The translations under genes were made by a program, and so were the position numbers. Source: Pseudalkalibacillus hwajinpoensis (GTDB lineage Bacteria; Bacillota; Bacilli; Bacillales; Guptibacillaceae). Taken from it: a stretch of 64,000 bases of DNA. Position 1 is the first letter of the stretch; the number at the start of each line of letters is the position of its first letter. Below are positions 41,932 to 50,771 of this stretch, one piece after another. A model generated the notes under the pieces. That model was not told the DNA's origin. It saw only the letters and a list, made by a program, of their open reading frames with translations, and searched no databases. The DNA lies in contig NZ_JADFCM010000008.1 in assembly GCF_015234585.1 (NCBI RefSeq), positions 248,001 to 312,000 on the forward strand. The letters run 5' to 3'.

Positions 41932-42129
41932 ATGGAGAATCGAAACGTCTACCAAAATCAGATTTCGGAAAAGAGACAGGAAATGGTCGAACAGCTCATC
42001 GCACACATCAATGCTTCCAGTATCGAACAAAAACAAGACATTCTAAAGAAAGAAATTGACCAGGCCCTTGATTCTCGTGACCGTAAGTCATTCATGCAGC
42101 TAACCGATCGCCTTAATTCACTCACATAA
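41932..42129 (+). CDS. IDEAL-domain small protein
   Basis: About 65 residues from ATG 41932 (GGAGG eight bases upstream; ATG 41929 is equally close). A helical protein whose C-terminal half, EIDQALDSRDRKSFMQLTDRL, matches the IDEAL-domain pattern (IDxALDxRDxxxFxxL). IDEAL domains in Bacillus are found in short regulatory or adaptor proteins. Cytoplasmic. No partner is apparent. Confidence 0.7.
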   Translation: MENRNVYQNQISEKRQEMVEQLIAHINASSIEQKQDILKKEIDQALDSRDRKSFMQLTDRLNSLT

Positions 42130-42200
42130 TGAAAAAGTTGGTATATATTCCAAACCGCTCGCTTATAATCTAGTATTCAAACACTCTGGAGGAGATGTAG

Positions 42201-42356
42201 ATGCTAGATTTGGCAGCGGTTTTTTATGTTGTGATGGACTGGATGACCGAAAACAAAGGGTACAAACTTCAATCAGTCTTTCTCTTCGGTGGGCTTGGTC
42301 TATCTTTTGTAACTTATTTCTTATGGTACTTAAAAAAGGGATACAAAACGGTATGA
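42201..42356 (+). CDS. 51-residue membrane protein
   Basis: ATG 42201 is preceded by GGAGGAG at 42188-42194 and the frame stops at TGA 42354. The 51-residue product has a short amphipathic start (MLDLAAVFYVVMDWMTENKG) and one strong helix (SVFLFGGLGLSFVTYFLWYL) with a basic cytoplasmic tail KKGYKTV. The good SD, single hydrophobic segment and clean tail argue that it is real. No homology recognised. Confidence 0.6.
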   Translation: MLDLAAVFYVVMDWMTENKGYKLQSVFLFGGLGLSFVTYFLWYLKKGYKTV

Positions 42357-42431
42357 AGTAGGAAGATGAAATGATCTGATAGGGAACTTAACAGCTTATT
42401 TCCGCGGAAACATCACTTAATTACGTGAAAA

Positions 42432-42461
42432 ATAAAAAGACACCCCGCAGGGCATCTTTAA
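42432..42461 (-). terminator. Terminator of the DUF4352-like lipoprotein gene
   Basis: Stem AAAAAGA...CCC with GGG...TCTTTTT, CGCA loop and a 2x2 internal loop. It starts at the stop codon and runs into T residues on the minus strand. Confidence 0.65.
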
Positions 42462-43135
42462 AAAGGAATCCTTATCTCCTTACTATTCGTGATCGTTTCT
42501 TTCTGGTCATCGAATACGTTGCTCGTGTGGATGGTAATCGATTCGAGATTCTCAACGTCAGTTTCGTTCAATACGAAACCGAGCTGACCGATCCGTTCTT
42601 CACCCGGAGCAAAATCTCCGTAAAGACTCTCCAAGTAAAAATCATCATCGTATCCTTTTTTCTCTCCATCACTCGTTTCAAGTAAGGAAACAGGGGCGAA
42701 GTTAACCGTTTCATCCGATGTGTTTTTCACATTGACCCGAACCTTCACATAGTTGAATTTCTCTTCATCCGTAGAATATCCGTGGAAAAAATCAATCAAG
42801 TCAGGGGAGGGCTCGTATTTCATTACTTTAACATCTGAAATGGTTAACTCAACATCACCAATTTCTGTTTTCTCGTTATAATCAGAAACAGCTTTTAACT
42901 TAATGGAACCGTCTGCATCCTGGAATGTTTGACCAACTTCTGTTAGCGAGCTGTCGTCAGGCGCCTGAGGGCTGTCGATTACACTAGTATTCTCTTCTTG
43001 TTCACTTTTCGTTTCAGGCTTTTCGGTAGTTGTAGAATTCTCTGTTTGTGATTCCGCACCCTTATCAGCATTGTTCGCTGCACACCCTCCGAGAAAAAGG
43101 GAGGCTGATAAAAGCGCAACAAGTACATAATTCAC
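42458..43135 (-). CDS. Lipoprotein with DUF4352-like domain
   Basis: About 225 residues from GTG 43135, ten bases after AAGGAG; a TTG at 43144 is too close to the SD. Lipobox LFLGGC-A. A low-complexity Thr/Glu linker (25-65), then an immunoglobulin-like domain (about 85-215): VELTISDVKVMKYEP, NYVKVRVNVKNTSDETVNF, GEERIGQLGFVLNE. This resembles DUF4352/TcA-type extracellular beta-sandwich domains. Anchored on the outer face of the membrane; function unknown. Confidence 0.72.
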   Translation of the reverse strand: MNYVLVALLSASLFLGGCAANNADKGAESQTENSTTTEKPETKSEQEENTSVIDSPQAPDDSSLTEVGQTFQDADGSIKLKAVSDYNEKTEIGDVELTISDVKVMKYEPSPDLIDFFHGYSTDEEKFNYVKVRVNVKNTSDETVNFAPVSLLETSDGEKKGYDDDFYLESLYGDFAPGEERIGQLGFVLNETDVENLESITIHTSNVFDDQKETITNSKEIRIPF

Positions 43136-43161
43136 TTGAACCAAACTCCTTCATCAGTAAG

Positions 43162-43193
43162 AAAAGTCCCGCTGCATTTAAAGCAACGGGAGT
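43162..43193 (-). terminator. Terminator of phoA
   Basis: CCCGTTGC with GCAGCGGG on the minus strand (one mismatch), AT-rich loop, then ACTTTTCTT. Confidence 0.65.
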
Positions 43194-43200
43194 TTCTTCC

Positions 43201-44634
43201 TTATTTGTCTTTCTTGTGGTGATCGTTGTCATGGTCACGATCGTCATCTTTCTCGTGATCGCCTTTCTGTTTGGCATTTAGAAGATCCATCACCAATTGC
43301 CCTGTTTCATTATTGTCGTGAAGACCTGCGAACTTTTCAGATTGTGGACCGTAAGCATAGACGTTCACGTCAACACCAGTGTGTCCGCCAGTTGTCCAGC
43401 CAGTACCTGAACGGAGATCAAAGATTTTTTCAATGGCATTGTCAATTTCCACAACGTCATTCGTTTCAGTGGCTTTTTTGACAGAAGCGATTTCTTCAGA
43501 TGTTAAGTCAAGATCGATGTTTTCAGTAAGTGTTTTCTCAACATCAGAGCCATCAGCGATCTGTGCTGCCATGTAGTCAGGCGTCTTTTTCGCTGCTTTC
43601 AGTGGGGCAGGATCCCATTTGTATTCACCGTCACGTCCCATTGCGAAGCCACCAGTAGAGTGGTCAGCCGTTGTAACGACGAGCGTATGCTTGTCCTTTT
43701 TCGCAAATTCAATCGCTGCTGCGTAAGCTTTCTCGAAGTCTTCCATTTCACTCATCGCTGCCACAGCGTCGTTATCATGACCAGCCCAGTCAATTTGACT
43801 ACCTTCTACCATAAGGAAGAAGCCATCCTTATCTTCACTTAAGCGGTTAAGCGCGGCATCTGTCATTTCTTCAAGAGATGGTGTATCTTCTGTACGGTCG
43901 ATTGCTTTATCCATTCCTTTTGGAGCGAAAAGGCCAAGGATTTGTTTGTTCTTATCTTTCTTAAGCTCATCCTTCGATGTTACATAGCTGTAGCCATCTT
44001 CCTGGAATTCTTCTGTTAGGTTGCGATCTGAGCGCTCGAAGTAAGAGGTTCCTCCTCCAAGTAGTACATCTACTTTATGCTCACCGTTAATCATCTCATC
44101 ATAGTAATCGTCAGCGATGTCGTTGTAGTTGTTGCGATCTTCATCATGCGCACCAAACGATGCTGGCGTTGCATGGTTAATTTGAGAAGTAGAGACAAGA
44201 CCAGTTGCTTTCTTATTTTCCTTAGCTTCTTCTAGAACCGTCTTTACTTCATTTTTGTCCACGTCAACGGAAATCGCGCCGTTATAAGTTTTCACCCCTG
44301 CAGCCATGGCCGTTCCTGCTGCAGCAGAGTCCGTGACGCTTTCTTCAGGATCCCATGAATACGTTTCTTGAGCGCCTACTAGATACTCATCAAAAGCTGT
44401 TTTTTCCATATAAGGTGTTGTTTTATCATCCATAAATGAGCGGTAAGCCGTTGTATAGCTCGGCCCCATACCGTCACCGATTAAGAAAATGACATTCTCG
44501 ATTTCATTCTTATTTTTTTTGCTGTTATCGGATTTAGCTTCTGTATCTGTAGACACACCAGCATATCCTGCAACGGCTAATGATGAAATCACAGCGAATG
44601 GAATGAGTTTCTTTTTAACATTTTTAGTAAACAT
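43201..44634 (-). CDS. phoA: Alkaline phosphatase
   Basis: 477 residues. Sec signal peptide (KKKLIPFAVISSLAVAGYAGV, cleavage near EAKS), then the alkaline phosphatase core: metal site VIFLIGDGMG, nucleophile Ser in SVTDSAAAGTAMAAG, VEGSQIDWAGHDND, TTADHSTGG and GWTTGGHTGVDV. The C terminus carries a His/Asp/Lys-rich tail (DHEKDDDRDHDNDHHKKDK) beyond the catalytic domain that may bind metal or the cell wall. Secreted; releases phosphate from monoesters. A Pho-box-like repeat precedes it. Confidence 0.93.
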   Translation of the reverse strand: MFTKNVKKKLIPFAVISSLAVAGYAGVSTDTEAKSDNSKKNKNEIENVIFLIGDGMGPSYTTAYRSFMDDKTTPYMEKTAFDEYLVGAQETYSWDPEESVTDSAAAGTAMAAGVKTYNGAISVDVDKNEVKTVLEEAKENKKATGLVSTSQINHATPASFGAHDEDRNNYNDIADDYYDEMINGEHKVDVLLGGGTSYFERSDRNLTEEFQEDGYSYVTSKDELKKDKNKQILGLFAPKGMDKAIDRTEDTPSLEEMTDAALNRLSEDKDGFFLMVEGSQIDWAGHDNDAVAAMSEMEDFEKAYAAAIEFAKKDKHTLVVTTADHSTGGFAMGRDGEYKWDPAPLKAAKKTPDYMAAQIADGSDVEKTLTENIDLDLTSEEIASVKKATETNDVVEIDNAIEKIFDLRSGTGWTTGGHTGVDVNVYAYGPQSEKFAGLHDNNETGQLVMDLLNAKQKGDHEKDDDRDHDNDHHKKDK

Positions 44635-44688
44635 GTGTAGGTTCCCCCCGAATCATTTTTTCTCACAGCCCATAGTCTACGTGATAGA

Positions 44689-44716
44689 TTTGAAGTGAAT
44701 GTTAATAGATTGTAAG
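44689..44716 (-). promoter_or_regulatory. Candidate PhoP binding site (Pho box)
   Basis: On the minus strand CTTACA-N5-TTAACA-N5-TTCAAA: three TTAACA-like hexamers at an 11-bp period, the layout of PhoP boxes in bacilli, about 55-80 bp before the phoA start. Confidence 0.65.
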
Positions 44717-44920
44717 GATGCTATTAAGAAAATCGGGATTAAATAACTAGTCGTAATAAGATAGTGACCTGCGAATGACCGAATAAACTTGCGGTTTCGA
44801 GACTATTTTCACAGAACTAGTTATTTGAAGAGTACTTAGGAGTTAAGCGAATAAAGTAGTCAAGGACGGTTTCAAACTGTTAGAATTATCTTAATAATGA
44901 AACAGTTGGAGGAATGCTAA

Positions 44921-45817
44921 ATGGATTTACTTATGAACGATTCTGTTATTTATGATTTTAATAAGTCTCATAAGCCAGTAAAAGTTGTTCCATCAGGCGC
45001 GACGATAGAAATTGTGACGTATGACTGTTTTGAAAATCAGCTTCAAACCGAAGAAGATGAGATTACCGGGATTGATTGGAACCGAGTGAATCCAGCGACT
45101 GGGCCAATCTATGTGAATGAAGCAAAACCTGGAGATGTGTTAAAGGTGACGATTGAAAAGCTCGAGATTGGAGATCAGGGTGTTATGGTCGTTGGACCGG
45201 AGCTTGGTATTATGGGGCACCGTTTGAAAGAGATGGAGTCTAAGATTATTCCTATTCAAGATGGCGTAGCCCACTTCAATGGCCTTATGATTCCGCTCAA
45301 TCCGATGATCGGAGTGATTGGAGTTGCGCCTGAAGGAGAAGGCATTTCTTGCGGCACCCCTGGGGCTCACGGTGGAAACATGGATAACAAGATGGTAACA
45401 GAAGGAGCCGTGCTGTATTTCCCAGTATTTGCGGAAGGAGCACTGTTTGGATTAGGTGATTTCCACGCGGCAATGGGGGACGGAGAAGTCAGTGTATCGG
45501 GCATTGAAGTGCCTGGAAGAGCGACCGTTAAGCTTGAAGTGTTAGAGGGAGAGCCACTGGTTCAACCAATGTTAGAGAACAAAGAGGTTGTTACACAGAT
45601 TGCGTCTGCCGACACATTGGATGATGCCGTGAAGCTTGCGACAGAGCTAATGGTTGAGAGGGTTTCTGAAAAAACAGGCATGTCCATTGGGGAAGCGACG
45701 ATGCTGATGAGTGCTGTTGGTCAGGTGGAAGTCTGTCAGGTTGTGGATCCATTAATGACAGCTAGGTTCGCTGTACCGAAATGGCTAGAGAAGCAGCTTG
45801 GCGTGCGCTTGATTTGA
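44921..45817 (+). CDS. Acetamidase/formamidase family protein
   Basis: 298 residues after TTGGAGG. FmdA_AmdA family: an all-beta enzyme with WNRVNPATGPIYVNEAKPGD, PELGIMGHRL, GVIGVAPEGEGISCGTPGAHGGNMDNK and the conserved LGDFHAAMGDGEVSVSGIE loop. It hydrolyses formamide, acetamide or related short amides to ammonia and acid. A class of short prokaryotic members of about 300 aa. No transporter or regulator adjoins it, so the physiological substrate is open. Confidence 0.88.
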   Translation: MDLLMNDSVIYDFNKSHKPVKVVPSGATIEIVTYDCFENQLQTEEDEITGIDWNRVNPATGPIYVNEAKPGDVLKVTIEKLEIGDQGVMVVGPELGIMGHRLKEMESKIIPIQDGVAHFNGLMIPLNPMIGVIGVAPEGEGISCGTPGAHGGNMDNKMVTEGAVLYFPVFAEGALFGLGDFHAAMGDGEVSVSGIEVPGRATVKLEVLEGEPLVQPMLENKEVVTQIASADTLDDAVKLATELMVERVSEKTGMSIGEATMLMSAVGQVEVCQVVDPLMTARFAVPKWLEKQLGVRLI

Positions 45818-45827
45818 TTCGACAGCG

Positions 45828-45857
45828 TTCGGGCGGATTCGGGTGGTGCCTGTCACT
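45828..45857 (+). repeat. Dispersed intergenic repeat, core CCTGT orientation
   Basis: TTCG-N7-TTCGGGT flank followed by core GGTGCCTGTCACT (45845-45857); last base differs from consensus. It lies between the formamidase stop and the next start, replacing the usual SD position. Confidence 0.7.
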
Positions 45858-45861
45858 CGTA

Positions 45862-46437
45862 ATGTCACGTAAAACAAAGCTTACGATCTTGTCTCTCATT
45901 GGCGCTCTTGTGCTTTTCTTCGCTATCATCACATGGTTTTACCCTTATTCTTCTCTTAGTTTGCATCGATCAATCTCCTACAGCCCGGATCCTTATCTTG
46001 TAGAAGATTATACAGAGAAAATGAATGGATTAAGCAAGAAGTATGCTGAAGGTTCAGGGGATGATCCTACAATGGATCGACTTCAATATATTTTGCAGAT
46101 GTACGACCAAGAATGGCTTATGAGTGAGAAGGCGGTCATCATGACGAAAGAGGGTCTTGATAATGTAGCTTTTGATGTCAAGGAAGCGAGAAATGTATTA
46201 ATCGATTTGTCTTTTGAAGAGACGTATTCCGCCGATGTTAAGAAACAATTGCGCCTTTCTATTGAGAACTGTCTTGCGATTGAAGAAAGTGTAGAAGAGC
46301 TAAAGAATGCGAATTTTTTAACTCGAGATTTAGCGCAAATTCAATACGGTAACCTTCATGGTACGTTTGATAGTAGCTTGAGGACACTGGAAACGATGTA
46401 TGCTAGGTATGAAAGGGAAATAGAAGAAAGCGAATAA
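45862..46437 (+). CDS. Single-pass membrane-anchored helical protein, unknown function
   Basis: About 191 residues from ATG 45862; a longer in-frame ATG at 45781 would lie inside the formamidase gene and translate the repeat. N-terminal anchor TILSLIGALVLFFAIITWFYP (residues about 7-27, in two runs) followed by a helical extracellular domain: DPYLVEDYTEKMNGLSKKYAEG, LIDLSFEETYSADVKKQLRL, LETMYARYEREIEESE. No SD is evident because the dispersed repeat occupies that place. No family recognised. Confidence 0.6.
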   Translation: MSRKTKLTILSLIGALVLFFAIITWFYPYSSLSLHRSISYSPDPYLVEDYTEKMNGLSKKYAEGSGDDPTMDRLQYILQMYDQEWLMSEKAVIMTKEGLDNVAFDVKEARNVLIDLSFEETYSADVKKQLRLSIENCLAIEESVEELKNANFLTRDLAQIQYGNLHGTFDSSLRTLETMYARYEREIEESE

Positions 46438-46539
46438 ACAAAAGCAATGCTTATGCAGCATTGCGTTTGTTTGATTCATTTCCATTGAAACGATGCACGG
46501 ACAGCGTTAAACTAAATCTAATTACATAATGTGACACAT

Positions 46540-46569
46540 TTCGGCGTAAGGCGGGCGGTGCCTGTCACC
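46540..46569 (+). repeat. Dispersed intergenic repeat, core CCTGT orientation
   Basis: TTCG-N4-AA-G-GCGGGC flank (46540-46556) plus core GGTGCCTGTCACC (46557-46569). The further upstream 13-mer ACATAATGTGACA (46524-46536) is shared exactly with the copy at 50707. Confidence 0.8.
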
Positions 46570-46594
46570 TGCCGAACAAAATAGGAGGAATACG

Positions 46595-47578
46595 ATGGTA
46601 CGTTTTGGTGTGGTTGGGACGAATAAGATTACGGATAATTTTCTCGCGGGGGCAAATGAGCTTAGCGAATTTAAGCTAACGGCGGTTTACTCTAGAACAG
46701 AAGAGAAGGCGCAGGCGTTTGCTGAGAAGCATGGGGCAGAAGCGACGTTTACGAGTCTCGAGGAGATGGCTAACAGCGATGTGATCGACGCGGTCTATAT
46801 CGCGAGTCCGAATTCGCTTCATGCAGAGCAGTCGGTTATTTTCATGAATGCTGGGAAGCACGTGCTTTGTGAGAAGCCGATGGCGTCAAATAAGCGCGAG
46901 GTTACACAGATGGTTGAGGCTGCTTCTCGGAATGGGGTTCTTCTTATGGAAGCAATGAAGTCAACTGTTATGCCAAACATGCAAATGGTGCGAGAGAACC
47001 TGCATAAGATCGGACAGGTACGTCGCTTTGTTGCAAATTACGGTCAGTATTCATCTCGCTATGATGCTTATAAAGAAGGAACGGTGTTAAATGCCTTTAA
47101 CCCGAAATTCTCCAATGGTTCACTGATGGATATCGGTGTATATGGTGTGTACCCCGTTGTCTCAATGTTAGGAATGCCACAGTCGATTAAAGCAGAAGGC
47201 GTTATGCTTGAGTCTGGCGTTGATGGAGAAGGTAGTATTTTGCTTAGATATGAAGACAAAGAAGCGGTGATCATGTACTCCAAAATCACAGATTCTCATC
47301 TTCCGTCCGAAATTCAAGGAGAGAATGGTAGCATTCTAATCGATAAAATAGGTTCACCGCTTGATGTGAAAATCCACTATCGAGATGGATCAATTGAAGA
47401 TCTCTCACAGACCCAGTCTCATACGATGATGTATGAAGCGAAGGAGTTCATTGAGCTCATTCAGTCTGGGCAACTGGAGTCTTCGATTAATTCACACGAA
47501 AATTCTCTTCGGTCAGTGGAAGTCATGGATGAGGCACGTAAGCAAATCGGAGTCGTCTTTCCGGCTGATCAACGTTAA
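46595..47578 (+). CDS. Gfo/Idh/MocA-family oxidoreductase
   Basis: 327 residues, TAGGAGGAA before the ATG. NAD(P)-binding Rossmann start VRFGVVGTNKITDNFL, the EKPMASNKREV motif (catalytic Lys) at about residue 92, and GGSLMDIGVYGVYPV-like segment (NGSLMDIGVYGVYPVVSML) with the substrate-binding Asp. Acts on a sugar or polyol, similar to the YrbE/YhhX-like group. Single-gene unit with a strong terminator. Confidence 0.88.
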   Translation: MVRFGVVGTNKITDNFLAGANELSEFKLTAVYSRTEEKAQAFAEKHGAEATFTSLEEMANSDVIDAVYIASPNSLHAEQSVIFMNAGKHVLCEKPMASNKREVTQMVEAASRNGVLLMEAMKSTVMPNMQMVRENLHKIGQVRRFVANYGQYSSRYDAYKEGTVLNAFNPKFSNGSLMDIGVYGVYPVVSMLGMPQSIKAEGVMLESGVDGEGSILLRYEDKEAVIMYSKITDSHLPSEIQGENGSILIDKIGSPLDVKIHYRDGSIEDLSQTQSHTMMYEAKEFIELIQSGQLESSINSHENSLRSVEVMDEARKQIGVVFPADQR

Positions 47579-47601
47579 AAGAATCAGATCTTTAAATTCC
47601 T

Positions 47602-47643
47602 AGCCTGGCATGAGCGTATTCCGCCTAATGCCAGGCTTTTTTT
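47602..47643 (+). terminator. Terminator of the oxidoreductase gene
   Basis: 10-bp perfect stem AGCCTGGCAT with ATGCCAGGCT followed by a long T tract. Confidence 0.9.
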
Positions 47644-47719
47644 TATCAAGCAATGCTAGGTAGTACGGTGGTTTTTGTGATTGTGTTAAAAAAATTAGTA
47701 AGCCTTTTCATCCAGCCCG

Positions 47720-47749
47720 TTTGAACTAGTTTCAAAAGGGTACGATATT
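47720..47749 (+). promoter_or_regulatory. Candidate promoter and inverted repeat of the glutamate dehydrogenase gene
   Basis: TTGAAC (47721-47726), 17-bp spacer, GATATT (47744-47749). A TTTGAA-CTAGT-TTCAAA inverted repeat covers the -35 and may be an operator. Confidence 0.4.
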
Positions 47750-47779
47750 AATAGACTAGAAAATAATGGAGGGATGAAA

Positions 47780-49159
47780 TTGGCTAGTAAATATGGAGAA
47801 GTTGTTCAAGAATCATTAAATGCACTACTCGAAGATGAATCGTTTTTACCAAATTTCAAGGATGAAGATCGTGAGAATGCGTTCAAGTCGCTTGAATCGA
47901 TTCTCTCTACACCGAACCAAATTCAAAAATCATTTCTTCGCGTTCCTCTTGAGAACGGCAAGATTTTACGAATTCCCGCTTTCCGAGTACAGCATAATAA
48001 TGCCGTCGGCCCGTATAAAGGTGGTATTCGATTCCATGAAACAGTTGAAGAGGATGAAGTGATTAACCTTGCAACGCTGATGACGCTTAAGAATGCGCTT
48101 CACGATGTGCCATTTGGTGGAGGAAAAGGCGGCGTTGTGATTAATCCTCGTGAGTTCTCGGAAAAAGAATTACATACGATTTCGAAAACGTACGTTCAAA
48201 ATTTTTGCGATATATTAGGTCCGGATAAAGATATTCCTGCACCAGATGTGGGAACAGGTGAACGAGAAATGGACTGGATGATGGGCGAATACAAAAGCAT
48301 ACATCAAGGACGTCCTTATCGCGGAAGCTTTACAGGAAAAAGTCAGGTGAACGGTGGATCGCTTGGTCGAAGAGAAGCGACAGGAAAAGGGGTTTACTAT
48401 ACGCTTCGTTACATGCTTCATAATTTTGTGAAGGAGAATGAAGAGTGGTTTAAGAAAAATGATAACCGTTTTGCGAAGACGGCGCTTGAGCATTCGAAAC
48501 GCCCGCTCACAATTGGGATTCAAGGGTTTGGTAACGTAGGTTCCGTAGCGGCATTGGAATCCTACAGCTGTAACTATTTAGATACTAAAGTTGTAGCGGT
48601 AAGTGATCGCAACGTTACACTTTATAATGAAGACGGACTTGATGTGAAGGCTCTTATTGAATTCACTTCGAATCATGACGGTGATTTGCCGACAACGGAT
48701 GAAGCACTAAGTCAACATAATATTAAAGCAGACATTCAGGATCGCGAGGATGTGCTTTATCTTGACACAGATATTCTCATTTTGGCTGCACTTGAAGATC
48801 AGATTCACGATGACAACGTCGATAAAGTGAAAGCGCGCATGATTGTTGAAGGAGCGAATGGCCCGATTACCCTTGGCGCCGACCGAAAGCTTAGTGAAGA
48901 TGGTGTGCTCGTTATTCCAGATATCCTGGCGAATGCCGGCGGTGTTATCGTATCGTATTTTGAATGGCTACAAGGAAGAGAAACACAGTTCTACAGTGAA
49001 GAAGAAGTATTCTCGCTTCTTTTTAAGAAAATGAAGGAAACGATGGACGAAATTTATCCGCAGTTTTTCAGTGACCCTTTTGCCCTTAGACAGAATTGTT
49101 ATATTCACACCGTGATGAAGCTTTCGAATATTCTTTATCGTCATGGGAAGCTCTATTAA
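47780..49159 (+). CDS. Glutamate dehydrogenase (Glu/Leu/Phe/Val dehydrogenase family)
   Basis: About 459 residues from TTG 47780, six bases after GGAGGG; ATG 47774 directly abuts the SD. Motifs: PYKGGIRFHETV, LKNALHDVPFGGGKGGVV (catalytic Lys), PAPDVGTGEREMDWM, SLGRREATGKGV, Rossmann GIQGFGNVGSVAA, VEGANGPIT and NAGGVIVSYFEWLQ. It is longer than typical RocG/GudB (about 424-428) owing to insertions near residues 215-235 and in the C-terminal half. Interconverts glutamate and 2-oxoglutarate. Cofactor preference is not certain. Confidence 0.87.
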   Translation: MASKYGEVVQESLNALLEDESFLPNFKDEDRENAFKSLESILSTPNQIQKSFLRVPLENGKILRIPAFRVQHNNAVGPYKGGIRFHETVEEDEVINLATLMTLKNALHDVPFGGGKGGVVINPREFSEKELHTISKTYVQNFCDILGPDKDIPAPDVGTGEREMDWMMGEYKSIHQGRPYRGSFTGKSQVNGGSLGRREATGKGVYYTLRYMLHNFVKENEEWFKKNDNRFAKTALEHSKRPLTIGIQGFGNVGSVAALESYSCNYLDTKVVAVSDRNVTLYNEDGLDVKALIEFTSNHDGDLPTTDEALSQHNIKADIQDREDVLYLDTDILILAALEDQIHDDNVDKVKARMIVEGANGPITLGADRKLSEDGVLVIPDILANAGGVIVSYFEWLQGRETQFYSEEEVFSLLFKKMKETMDEIYPQFFSDPFALRQNCYIHTVMKLSNILYRHGKLY

Positions 49160-49170
49160 TTTAGGAAGAG

Positions 49171-49203
49171 AGCCCTCTGTTATTTTCGACGGAGGGCTTT
49201 TTT
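49171..49203. terminator. Terminator between convergent GDH and permease genes
   Basis: AGCCCTC with GAGGGCT, T tract on the plus strand. Confidence 0.8.
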
Positions 49204-49218
49204 CATTTTTTGATGCCT

Positions 49219-50625
49219 TCATTCGCGAGTAGATTGTGTCTTCCTTCTCACAAAAAAATACGAGATGAAAATAATCGCCATTATCCCAATGCTAATAAAT
49301 AGCCCTATCCGTTCACTTTCTTGAAATGCAGCCCCAGCTATGACGATGAAGATGAGAACAACGCCGAGAATGGAGGTGAAGGGCGCTCCAATCATTTTAA
49401 AGTATCTTTTCTTCGTTGGTGTTTCAATGTAATGGCGGCGGTTTTTGATTTGGGAAGAGAGGATGACCACCCAGTTTAGAATCAACATAATCCCTGCTGC
49501 TGTTGTTAAGTATTCATACACTTTATCGGGTAACACGTAAGATACGAAAATCATGATGCCGAGTGCGATAGCATTCAAGGCCAATGCCCGTGTGGCGACG
49601 CCCTTTTTCGTGTGTTGATCAAGTAATTTAGGAGCATCTCCAGCGTGACTAAGAGAGACAAGCACCTTCGTAATGGAAAATAAGGCTCCAACCATAGTGG
49701 AAAAAGCTGCGGTGATTAAAATGATCGTAAATATCGATCCGATAAAAGGAATTTGAAACTGCGAAAGGGCGGTGACAAATGGGCTTTCCTCTTCGCTAAT
49801 CACCGTCCATGAAACCATATAGAGAATAAAGAAAATCGATAACAAATAAAGAACGGTCAGAATCACAACGGTAGCGAGTCCTGCTTTGGGTGTTTCATCT
49901 TTATGTTTAAGCTCACTCGACATTAACCCTACGACCGCAATCCCTCCAAAAGAGAAGAGAACGAAGATCATCGCAGACCATGTACCCATTAAGCCGTTTG
50001 GAAAAAGGGAGATCATCTTCACTGTCTCGGTTTGAACAGAGGACGCTGGCGCAACTACATCAAATAAAAACAGTAAGCTAAAGCCAATAAATCCGATGAG
50101 TGTGGCTAACTTCACAACGGCAAACAACGATTCTAGCGTGCTGAAATTGTTCACCCCTAAGAGATTAATCCCTATGCCAAGTGCTGTATAGAGGATCATC
50201 AATAGCCAGAGCGGTGCAGACGGGAACCAATACTGGGTGAAAAGCCCTAGCGCTGTAATTTCACTCGCCATAATGAGCAAGCCTGACACCCAGTACATCC
50301 ACCCGCTCATAAAACCCATTGAATGACCGAAAGCCATTTGAGCATACTTTCTAAAAGAACCCGTCTCATTGTCATGAACAGACATCTCAGCGAGTGCGCT
50401 AAAAACGAGGAAGGCGATAATCCCGGCAATTAAGTAATCGATAAGAACAGAAGGACCTGCTCGTTCAATGGATAGACCGGTACCAAGAAAAAAACCAGCT
50501 CCGATAATGGAACCTATTCCAATAAGCGTTAATTGCCACCAGTGAAGCTGGTGATCATCGCCTTTGTTCGCTTTCTTTTCCTGAGCACGCTGAACCGTTT
50601 GCTGAACAATATGTTCATTTCTCAT
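49219..50625 (-). CDS. Amino acid permease, APC superfamily
   Basis: 468 residues with twelve hydrophobic helices. The first reads WWQLTLIGIGSIIGAGFFLGTGL, carrying the GSIIGAG substrate-binding turn of APC permeases; ALAEMSVHDNETGSFRKYAQMAFG follows helix 2. Similar to the YbxG/AapA/GabP-type amino acid permeases of bacilli. It is convergent with glutamate dehydrogenase, so a role in amino acid nitrogen supply is plausible. Substrate unknown. Confidence 0.85.
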   Translation of the reverse strand: MRNEHIVQQTVQRAQEKKANKGDDHQLHWWQLTLIGIGSIIGAGFFLGTGLSIERAGPSVLIDYLIAGIIAFLVFSALAEMSVHDNETGSFRKYAQMAFGHSMGFMSGWMYWVSGLLIMASEITALGLFTQYWFPSAPLWLLMILYTALGIGINLLGVNNFSTLESLFAVVKLATLIGFIGFSLLFLFDVVAPASSVQTETVKMISLFPNGLMGTWSAMIFVLFSFGGIAVVGLMSSELKHKDETPKAGLATVVILTVLYLLSIFFILYMVSWTVISEEESPFVTALSQFQIPFIGSIFTIILITAAFSTMVGALFSITKVLVSLSHAGDAPKLLDQHTKKGVATRALALNAIALGIMIFVSYVLPDKVYEYLTTAAGIMLILNWVVILSSQIKNRRHYIETPTKKRYFKMIGAPFTSILGVVLIFIVIAGAAFQESERIGLFISIGIMAIIFISYFFVRRKTQSTRE

Positions 50626-50706
50626 ACGGACTACCTACTTTCTCAATCAAATGAATCACCCTATTACTACTATCTTGAGAAAGAAACTGATAAAATATCC
50701 AACAAG

Positions 50707-50742
50707 ACATAATGTGACAAATATCGGGTGGTGACAGGCACC
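50707..50742 (+). repeat. Dispersed intergenic repeat, core ACAGG orientation
   Basis: ACATAATGTGACA (50707-50719), short linker, TCGGGT, then core GGTGACAGGCACC (50730-50742). It sits in the 5' region of the following gene, 30 bases before its start. Confidence 0.78.
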
Positions 50743-50771
50743 ATCTTCTACTGAATGGAGGAAATAAATTA

